Shown: positions 20,134 to 24,614 of the stretch, one piece after another
Position numbering within the stretch: position 1 is the stretch's first letter
How the letters are laid out: each line of letters opens with the position of its first letter
IMG/VR virus record: IMGVR_UViG_3300019889_000038
Coordinates: 1-24,614 of that record
Source of the DNA: a virus
Strand: one strand, 5' to 3'
DNA: 24,614 bases
The notes under the pieces: generated by a model
What the model was told of the DNA's origin: nothing
The model's input: the letters and a program-made list of their open reading frames with translations, nothing else
Databases searched by the model: none
Position numbers and translations under genes: made by a program

Positions 20134-20736
20134 TCAGCAATAAATCAGACCATCATCGCCAACATACACATCGACCTCGCCAAACGCCTTAGATGTATCC
20201 GTCATATACTTGCCCGCGTCTTCTGACCAGTCGCCATCCCAGAACCCAGCGCCGTGCCCGTTACGCGTCAGCCAAAAGTCATGGCCAGCCTGTTTCGCGT
20301 TTCCGTCGATATCGCGCTCGTGCGCAGTCTCGAAAATGGCGCAATCTTTGATGGTGCGCGTGACAAAATCAAAACTCATGTCTGGAATTGTCTTACCGTA
20401 CAGCTCGTGCCCGTCCTCAGCACCGTCAGTGAAAAACATTGCTTCGATGTACGCGCCCAGGAATTCAGACTTTGCGATTGCATCGCGCATAATCTCACCA
20501 CGCGGAAAAACTTCCTTGCCTACAGTCAACTCCTGTGCATCGCGTGAAAGAGCATGCAGCGCAACGCCGTCATGCTGGTCCGAATCATCGCCGTTTGTCA
20601 GCGTGATATCAACCAAATCGCCGTCTTTCTTGTCAAACTCGAAACGGATACCGCCATCTGTGGGCAGGTTGCTCGCGGGCCAGTTGTTTCTAAACTCGCT
20701 AATTTCATCTTGGCTGACGAATACGATAAAAGACAT
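20134..20736 (-). CDS. Conserved phage hypothetical protein
   Basis: A 200-residue, very acidic soluble protein starting at ATG 20736 with GGGGAAA 8 bp upstream. The C-terminal segment GHDFWLTRNGHGAGFWDGDW is a recurrent phage signature I recognise from many unnamed early proteins. In that group it follows a helical part (DIDGNAKQA), as here. The acidic character (many Asp and Glu) could suggest DNA mimicry, but that is conjecture. It is the second gene of the P4 unit, 40 bp after the 52-residue gene. Confidence 0.72.
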   Translation of the reverse strand: MSFIVFVSQDEISEFRNNWPASNLPTDGGIRFEFDKKDGDLVDITLTNGDDSDQHDGVALHALSRDAQELTVGKEVFPRGEIMRDAIAKSEFLGAYIEAMFFTDGAEDGHELYGKTIPDMSFDFVTRTIKDCAIFETAHERDIDGNAKQAGHDFWLTRNGHGAGFWDGDWSEDAGKYMTDTSKAFGEVDVYVGDDGLIYC

Positions 20737-20776
20737 GTGCGTTTCCCCTGTACTTGTGCGATCTGTTGTTAGCGAT

Positions 20777-20935
20777 TTATTTTGCTGATGCGAGCGCTGC
20801 GCGCTGCCTAAGCGAGATTGCCTCAGTTAGCGAACGATAACGGAAAACCTGGTGCGCACTCATTGCCTTGCGAGTTAGTTTGTTTATCTCTGCCGTAATC
20901 TCTGCGTCAGTCATGTCTTGTATAAGTTTTTTCAT
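20777..20935 (-). CDS. Small helical early protein
   Basis: A 52-residue basic, almost entirely helical ORF from ATG 20935, with the shared GAAGTGAGGTTGCAGAC leader and promoter P4. The sequence begins MKKLIQDMTDAEITAEINKL, with a LTDAE-like helix cap, and ends in a basic helix (AISLRQRAALASAK). No family recognised. It heads the unit that also contains the 200-residue gene. Confidence 0.58.
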   Translation of the reverse strand: MKKLIQDMTDAEITAEINKLTRKAMSAHQVFRYRSLTEAISLRQRAALASAK

Positions 20936-20956
20936 GTCTGCAACCTCACTTCTCAT

Positions 20957-20985
20957 ACTGTATCGAATGGCTGCGCTAATGTCAA
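20957..20985 (-). promoter_or_regulatory. Sigma70-type promoter P4 (20957-20985)
   Basis: On the minus strand TTGACA (20980-20985) and TACAGT (20957-20962) lie 17 bp apart, followed by GAAGTGAGGTT. Both hexamers are identical to those of P1. Confidence 0.7.
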
Positions 20986-21004
20986 CAGATAAATCGTTTG
21001 TATC

Positions 21005-21463
21005 TCAGTCGTATGTGTATTTGCGCTGTCTAATGGGTTTATAGTCGCCCATGTCATCAGCATATTTCACAGCACGTGCGACCGTCCGCACTGACCATAT
21101 ATGCTCGCCATCCTTGTAGATGTGGAATATAGGCAAGTTACGCTTGCTCACTGCTCGGTTGATACTGTATTCGCGAAAGTTGACTGTATCGCCAAACTGC
21201 ATGCTTTCAATCTGCACCTGGATACGCGTCTTGTATGGTTTGCCCACAGTGGGTTTGAGTGGTTCAAGTTTCACAATGCGCGCATCCACATACTTAGCTG
21301 CTGTCTGTAGTGAGTATGTGGTCATTACAGTTTTCCAATCGCGCAGAACATGAAACACATTGTTGCCTCGTCTGCTGATCTTACGTTCTACCTGATATTG
21401 GCCGAACACACAAACCGTATCCACCTGCATTGCAGATAATGAATAAAACGTATCGTCATTCAT
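21005..21463 (-). CDS. Hypothetical protein with an internal tandem domain repeat
   Basis: I start at ATG 21463, giving 152 residues; the in-frame extension to 21598 is Leu/Tyr-rich and lies in AT-rich non-coding sequence. Two copies of a domain of about 50 residues are visible. The first is MQVDTVCVFGQYQVERKISR, then VFHVLRDW and TAAKYVD. The second is MQFGDTVNFREYSINRAVSK, then IFHIYKDG and RAVKYAD. Each is strand-strand-helix with a basic centre. The linker is LEPLKPTVGKPYKTRIQVQIES. Such repeats occur in small phage DNA- or protein-binding proteins. It is the most upstream gene of the leftward battery and borders the putative origin. Confidence 0.65.
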   Translation of the reverse strand: MNDDTFYSLSAMQVDTVCVFGQYQVERKISRRGNNVFHVLRDWKTVMTTYSLQTAAKYVDARIVKLEPLKPTVGKPYKTRIQVQIESMQFGDTVNFREYSINRAVSKRNLPIFHIYKDGEHIWSVRTVARAVKYADDMGDYKPIRQRKYTYD

Positions 21464-21573
21464 AGTGCATGTTTTACCATAGTTCCCAGTATAACGAGCA
21501 AGAATGTGTAACTCTATTAGAATGAGAAGTAAGTCCACGCATATGTATAAGGTATAGGTGGTAGTGATATACA

Positions 21574-21605
21574 AAATCTGCAATCTGTAAATCTGCAAAT
21601 CTGCA
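21574..21605 (+). repeat. Tandem AAATCTGCA iteron-like repeats
   Basis: AAATCTGCA occurs at 21574-21582, 21589-21597 and 21597-21605, with a partial copy AATCTGT at 21582-21588. Further exact copies are at 21792-21800 and 22112-22120. Confidence 0.6.
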
Positions 21606-21653
21606 CTGGTAAAATATGCATATCAATCACAGCAGCTATATGTCTGAATCAAG

Positions 21654-21685
21654 AAACTAACACAGCAAAATAAACTAACACAGCA
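21654..21685 (-). repeat. Direct pair of AAACTAACACAGCA, 18 bp apart (left of AT tract)
   Basis: Two identical 14-mers at 21654-21667 and 21672-21685 start 18 bp apart, just left of the AT-rich tract. They are the reverse complement of the pair to the right of it. Confidence 0.65.
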
Positions 21686-21805
21686 GTATTCTAGTGATTT
21701 TATACTATATTATATATATTATATATATTATATTCTTTATTATCTATAACTTACCTATTATAGAATGTACCCTGAGTATAACAACCTGGAGAAATCTGCA
21801 ATTAG

Positions 21806-21837
21806 TGCTCTGTTAGTTTTGTTTACTCTGTTAGTTT
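21806..21837 (+). repeat. Direct pair of the 14-bp motif in inverse orientation (right of AT tract)
   Basis: TGCTCTGTTAGTTT at 21806-21819 (13/14 to TGCTGTGTTAGTTT) and TACTCTGTTAGTTT at 21824-21837 (12/14) also start 18 bp apart. The spacing equals that of the left pair. Confidence 0.6.
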
Positions 21838-22156
21838 TAGTCACTCACACAAGGTGAGCTAATACCATATTAGTTAGTGTATGGTTATACATGCAATAGA
21901 TGCAATCACTTAGCATATGGTTGCTTGATAACGTGACTAAAACGTGACACGAGTGATCTGCATTCGATACGCTGTGATGTATACACAAATAAAGTTGGTA
22001 ATAAAGAGGGCCATACCCCTTTTTGGTGCTTCGATTGCCGCACGTTAGCGTCCCAGAATCCCCCGGTAATTTTTGAAACTCTTCTGCTGAGATTCATACA
22101 CACAATGCTAAAAATCTGCATACAAATATTTTCTGCACATTCACTGTGTAATTTAT

Positions 22157-22185
22157 TTGACATGCTGTGATTGCTGGCGTATGTT
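22157..22185 (+). promoter_or_regulatory. Sigma70-type promoter for the DUF1653 gene
   Basis: TTGACA (22157-22162) and TATGTT (22180-22185) are 17 bp apart. The ATG at 22192 follows the -10 element by only 6 bp, so transcription would start at or next to the start codon (leaderless mRNA). The alternative TTG 22171 start would lie inside the promoter. Confidence 0.6.
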
Positions 22186-22191
22186 GCTGAC

Positions 22192-23115
22192 ATGAGTCTC
22201 TACAAAGTGACACTATCTGAAGGTGGCGTGATGTACTTTTCGATTGAGGCGGTACAAACTCAGTTGATGGGTAAGCCGCGCGATATCAGCGACAAAGACT
22301 ATCGACGCCGTGTATTCCAGGGCATCATCGACGCGGACCCACTGCTGCATGGCCGTTCGGTTCTAGACTTGTATGAGGTGGATAAAATTGAACCGGGAGA
22401 GTCCCTACTTCACTATCCTGTGGGCACTCAGCCGCCCGCGAGACGAATTCTTGCTGGCGACACGGTACTAAATGGGTTATCGGTTGTTTGGTATGCGACA
22501 AGCCTTGTAAAGACGCTTGCGGGCAAGCCTGCGCAGTGTGGAACGAACTTTCGCCAGCCTGGGGAGAAGTATTGCGAGCGGATTTGCACGTTACCGCCGC
22601 ATGATCGTGACACGCCACATGAGGACAAAGATGGTCCGAAGCGTAGCAAGGCATATATTACAACGATTGAGCCTGCATTGTGCGAGGACGAAGGTTGTCC
22701 ACAGTTCGGTACGCCGCATGTTTGTATTACACGCGTTGAATCATCACAGGAAATGGAGATGCGCAGACTGCGTGCGTTCGTTGTCCTATGTGAAGAGAAG
22801 TTAGATCAGCGCTTACAAGGGCAATATACCAATGAGCAAATTCTAGGAATGCTGCTGAAAGACGCTCGCAACCTGATGCTCAAATATTCATGGGGCACGC
22901 GCAAAGTAGCGGAGGAGAAAACAGTGAGTGAGGAAGTCACAATTAGTTCTGTATGGCAGCATCGCAACGGCGAGGCATACACGGTACGTTTACTTACAAA
23001 CACAGCTTCGGCGAATCCGGCATACGTGCCCACAGTTGTTTATGAGGGCGCGCGCAATGGCAAGTTCTGGTCACGTCCGCTTGCTGACTGGCACCGCAGC
23101 TTCACACGCATCTAG
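22192..23115 (+). CDS. Hypothetical protein with Cys/His cluster and C-terminal DUF1653-like domain
   Basis: The 307-residue product starts at ATG 22192, directly behind a strong promoter and without a ribosome-binding site. Three parts are visible. First is an N-terminal alpha/beta domain (SLYKVTLSEGGVMYFSIEAV). Next is a probable metal-binding section with CGTNFRQPGEKYCERIC and later CEDEGCPQFGTPHVC, with PPHDRDTPHE between. Last, after a helical linker (RLRAFVVLCEEKLDQRL), is a DUF1653-like domain, VWQHRNGEAYTV then VVYEGARNGKFWSRPLADW. DUF1653 has the fold of a small beta-barrel and is common in phages without known activity. The combination is not one I recognise. As first gene right of the putative origin it may be an early regulator. 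Confidence 0.68.
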   Translation: MSLYKVTLSEGGVMYFSIEAVQTQLMGKPRDISDKDYRRRVFQGIIDADPLLHGRSVLDLYEVDKIEPGESLLHYPVGTQPPARRILAGDTVLNGLSVVWYATSLVKTLAGKPAQCGTNFRQPGEKYCERICTLPPHDRDTPHEDKDGPKRSKAYITTIEPALCEDEGCPQFGTPHVCITRVESSQEMEMRRLRAFVVLCEEKLDQRLQGQYTNEQILGMLLKDARNLMLKYSWGTRKVAEEKTVSEEVTISSVWQHRNGEAYTVRLLTNTASANPAYVPTVVYEGARNGKFWSRPLADWHRSFTRI

Positions 23116-23124
23116 GTGACAGAC

Positions 23125-23415
23125 ATGTCAGAGTACCCGCTCGAATATTGCAACTTTTGCAAACGTGAGACGCAGCGACGAAACAGCTTTCCGCTTTGCT
23201 TTTGGTGCGAGCAGCCGTATGGGACATCACCGGTCGATGATACGCACGATAACAGGCCAGTCGTGTGGGTGTGCAATCACTATGTTTCGTTTGAGGGTGA
23301 GCTTGGCGAGACGCGCGTGTTTGACAGCGAAGACAAAGCTAATGCATGGGTTGCTGATTTCGCGCAGCCTACACATCACGAATGGCGCGAGGCCACGAAA
23401 CACATTATCGAATAG
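23125..23415 (+). CDS. Small zinc-finger protein
   Basis: A 96-residue protein from ATG 23125, chosen because AGGTG lies 7 bp upstream; GTG 23116 is an in-frame alternative. It opens with a four-Cys finger, YCNFCKRE (Cys9, Cys12) and LCFWCEQP (Cys25, Cys28), followed by a strand-rich part (RPVVWVCNHYVSFEGELGETRVFDSEDKANAWVADF) typical of small phage accessory proteins. It follows the DUF1653 gene by 9 bp and is probably in the same operon. No named family. Confidence 0.65.
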   Translation: MSEYPLEYCNFCKRETQRRNSFPLCFWCEQPYGTSPVDDTHDNRPVVWVCNHYVSFEGELGETRVFDSEDKANAWVADFAQPTHHEWREATKHIIE

Positions 23416-23426
23416 GACGGATCACC

Positions 23427-23606
23427 ATGACTGTACCGGAGCTGCAACACCCATTCGAGCCTAACGAGCTGTTCCCCGGCGTCTGTACGCGGTATCACGT
23501 GTGGTTTGGCGGACAGGTCATGTGTGGGCAGGCTGAGAGCGCGCTAGTCCACTCGAATACAGCTACAGGTGACACACCTGCGCCTGATCTTGAGCCCACA
23601 GAATGA
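23427..23606 (+). CDS. Small hypothetical protein
   Basis: A 59-residue ORF from ATG 23427 with AGGACGG about 6 bp upstream; an in-frame ATG at 23382 would overlap the previous gene. It is proline-rich (PELQHPFEPNELFPGV) with two Cys (GVCTRYHVWFGGQVMCGQ) and an acidic, low-complexity tail. It overlaps the next gene by ATGA. No family recognised. Confidence 0.58.
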   Translation: MTVPELQHPFEPNELFPGVCTRYHVWFGGQVMCGQAESALVHSNTATGDTPAPDLEPTE

Positions 23607-23806
23607 GCGCACCACTAAACGACTATCGTAAGCGCTGCTTAGAGCAAACAATTGCCTGGGCAGAGGGACACAGTTTCCACAACCACGAAGACAACGAGTG
23701 CTGTCCTGACTTCTCTTGTTGTGTTCCTGACATGTTTCAAAAGGACAAGCAAAAGCGACTCGATTACCTTTACGATCTACAGCAGCGATACGGCCTCGTC
23801 CAGTAA
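23603..23806 (+). CDS. Small Cys-rich phage protein (CCPDFSCC signature)
   Basis: A 67-residue protein from ATG 23603 (ATGA overlap). It has an N-terminal helix (DYRKRCLEQTIAWAEGHS), then HNHEDNECCPDFSCCVPDMF and a C-terminal helix (KDKQKRLDYLYDLQQRYG). The CCPDFSCC element recurs in short unnamed phage proteins in my recollection; with the two preceding His residues it may bind a metal. Function unknown. The possible terminator at 23793-23820 overlaps its end. Confidence 0.65.
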   Translation: MSAPLNDYRKRCLEQTIAWAEGHSFHNHEDNECCPDFSCCVPDMFQKDKQKRLDYLYDLQQRYGLVQ

Positions 23807-23820
23807 ATGGGCGGGGCTTT
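23793..23820 (+). terminator. Possible terminator of the rightward DUF1653 operon
   Basis: GCCTCGTCC and GGGCGGGGC form a 9-bp stem (two G-U pairs) around a 7-base loop, followed by TTT. The U tract is short, so termination would be partial. It overlaps the stop of the 67-residue gene. Confidence 0.4.
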
Positions 23821-23910
23821 GCATTTCTATGTAAATAACGCTTGTGTTCTGCTGTCATTGTGCGTACATTGAGTACATCGGTTGCTGAGATTGATTTACG
23901 TAAGTTCAGT

Positions 23911-23939
23911 AACTATTTTTATAAAAACATAAAATAGTT
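23911..23939. repeat. Perfect 9-bp inverted repeat upstream of the Xis-like gene
   Basis: AACTATTTT (23911-23919) and AAAATAGTT (23931-23939) are exact reverse complements with an 11-base A/T-rich spacer. It may be an arm-type or repressor site of the integration module; nothing else in this non-coding stretch looks like a gene. Confidence 0.5.
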
Positions 23940-23967
23940 TGTACAAATTGCCGCACGTTGTGTTACT

Positions 23968-23992
23968 AATCGGTTGTCGCACAAAACCGATT
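23968..23992. repeat. Perfect 8-bp inverted repeat 20 bp before the Xis-like gene
   Basis: AATCGGTT (23968-23975) and AACCGATT (23985-23992) flank a 9-base spacer. Distance to the start at 24012 suits an operator for the Xis-like gene. Confidence 0.5.
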
Positions 23993-24011
23993 GATATGAG
24001 GGCCAAGTTTG

Positions 24012-24206
24012 ATGAAATTGTTACTTACCAAAGCGGAAGCCGCTGAAAGACTGGGGCAAGACGTTAGCGTCCTGGACAACTGGCGGTACAACGGCACTGG
24101 TCCTGCCTTTGTCAAACTCCCAAAACAGGTTATGTATGCGCCTGCTGACTTGGAAGCATTCATTACCAATTGCACAGTACAACCAATCCTCACGCACAAC
24201 GCGTAG
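24012..24206 (+). CDS. Excisionase-like / MerR-type helix-turn-helix protein
   Basis: A 64-residue protein from ATG 24012 (GAGGG 9 bp upstream; TTG 24009 is an alternative). It fits the HTH_17 pattern: LLTKAEAAERLGQDVSVLDNWR, then GTGPAFVKLPKQVMYAPADLEAFI, where the second part is the beta-wing and closing helix. Proteins of this type next to an integrase act as excisionase or as recombination directionality factors. Two perfect inverted repeats lie just upstream and may be its sites. The integrase follows by 17 bp in the same direction. Confidence 0.78.
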   Translation: MKLLLTKAEAAERLGQDVSVLDNWRYNGTGPAFVKLPKQVMYAPADLEAFITNCTVQPILTHNA

Positions 24207-24223
24207 AAAAAGAGGCAACTTGC

Positions 24224-24614
24224 TTGGATACATACGAAAAACCAGATAGTAAGTTTCGATGGTGTAGCTTTGTTGTTGATGGCAAGCGGTATCGGAAGTC
24301 AACCAAACAGACAAGCAAGGCAAAGGCGAGTACCGCTGCTGATGCGTTGATGCAGGCTGTGATTCAAGGTAAAAACGTCCAATTCAATAAGAAGAATCGT
24401 CCACCCACACTTGTAGAGTTTTCTGTGTACTTCCTCAAGTGCATTGAGGAAGGGCGTAGCTCGCCGAACACAAAGAAGTATTACAAGAATGGCTGGCGTC
24501 TACTCTCCACACAGCCTATTGCTGATATCCGCATCGATCGAATCACAACAACGATTGCTGACACTGTGACTGCGCCTGGGTCACCGTCGAACGTGAACAA
24601 CGCGCTTAGTACAC
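24224..24614 (+). CDS. int: Tyrosine integrase, N-terminal part (3' truncated by window end)
   Basis: An open frame from TTG 24224, with AGAGG 8 bp upstream, runs to the end of the window (130 codons). It has an arm-type start, RWCSFVVDGKRYRKSTKQTSKAKAS, and a helix (AADALMQAVIQGK). The core-binding SAM-like domain follows: PTLVEFSVYFLKCIEEGRSSPNTKKYYKNGWRLL, then PIADIRIDRITTTIADTV and SPSNVNNALS. This is the canonical layout of phage tyrosine recombinases. The catalytic R-H-R-Y residues lie beyond the window. It indicates a temperate life cycle. Other families with a SAM-like domain are less likely given the Xis-like neighbour. Confidence 0.85.
   Translation, partial: MDTYEKPDSKFRWCSFVVDGKRYRKSTKQTSKAKASTAADALMQAVIQGKNVQFNKKNRPPTLVEFSVYFLKCIEEGRSSPNTKKYYKNGWRLLSTQPIADIRIDRITTTIADTVTAPGSPSNVNNALST

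Larger units (their letters stand above)
21464..22156. other. Non-coding AT-rich region: putative replication origin or master control region
   Basis: No convincing gene lies in this 690-bp gap between divergent units. It contains a tract of nearly pure A+T at about 21699-21760 with repeated TATATATTA. Inverted pairs of a 14-bp motif flank it: plus-strand AAACTAACACAGCA at 21654 and 21672, and TGCTCTGTTAGTTT-type sites at 21806 and 21824, each pair at an 18-bp interval. AAATCTGCA occurs at 21574, 21589, 21597, 21792 and 22112. Melting tract plus iterons is the classical origin layout. An operator region for the flanking genes is the alternative. Confidence 0.5.

Noticed and set aside
21574-21605. 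CRISPR-like short repeats
   Set aside because: Repeat units are 9 bp with no spacers of regular length; iteron-like sites fit better.
21906-22193. Minus-strand 95-codon ORF in the putative origin
   Set aside because: No ribosome-binding site, its composition follows the AT-rich DNA, and it opposes the promoter at 22157-22185.
22034-23959. 13-bp direct repeat ATTGCCGCACGTT (22034-22046 and 23947-23959) as attachment sites
   Set aside because: Several 13-mers are expected to repeat by chance in a sequence of this length, and the two copies share no flanking sequence; attP cannot be set without the rest of the integrase region.

Overview
The window looks like part of a temperate tailed bacteriophage or prophage, siphovirus-like, of roughly even base composition. 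The evidence is a tail-tip module at the left (NlpC/P60-like protein and a lambda gpJ-type tail hub protein), a large replication and recombination module in the middle, many tiny genes of unknown function packed with 1-4 bp overlaps, and an Xis-like helix-turn-helix gene followed by a truncated tyrosine integrase at the right edge. No rRNA, tRNA, transposase or CRISPR array was seen. The host cannot be fixed from the sequence; one small coiled-coil protein resembles short proteins I associate with Acidobacteriota, which is only a weak hint.

Layout. (1) 1-4195, plus strand, late structural genes: 3' end of an SGNH hydrolase, DUF1833-like tail protein, NlpC/P60-like tail assembly protein, gpJ-like tail tip protein. 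(2) 4197-13262, minus strand, replication and recombination operon read from 13262 leftward: a DUF7173-like protein, a small ORF, Sak4-like RecA ATPase, DUF669 ssDNA-binding protein with a long Q/P/G-rich tail, zinc ribbon, Cas4/RecB-like nuclease, SF2 helicase, small Zn protein, sliding-clamp-like protein, two tiny genes, and a family A DNA polymerase split across two reading frames (exonuclease part and polymerase part). (3) 13263-13545, divergent control region. (4) 13546-17284, plus strand: a possible ribbon-helix-helix regulator, a primase-polymerase/helicase fusion, a methyltransferase-like protein and three tiny genes, closed by a bidirectional terminator at 17304-17330. (5) 17344-21463, minus strand: fourteen small genes of mostly unknown function, many under 60 codons, arranged in short transcription units behind near-identical TTGACA-17-TACAGT promoters with a shared AGTGAGGTT leader. 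(6) 21464-22191, a non-coding AT-rich region with iteron-like repeats and inverted pairs of a 14-bp motif, my best candidate for a replication origin or master control region. (7) 22192-23806, plus strand: a DUF1653-containing protein (possibly leaderless mRNA) and three small genes. (8) 23807-24614: control region with two perfect inverted repeats, an Xis-like gene and a partial integrase.

How they fit together: the primase-polymerase/helicase, PolA-type polymerase, clamp, SSB, Sak4 and nuclease together make a nearly self-sufficient replisome plus single-strand annealing recombination. A 14-bp motif (TGCTGTGTTAGTTT and its complement) recurs beside the 13.5 kb control region, at two small-gene promoters and twice on each side of the AT-rich tract near 21.7 kb, so one DNA-binding protein may coordinate the replication genes, the small-gene battery and the putative origin. 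That is an inference from repeats, not a demonstrated regulon.
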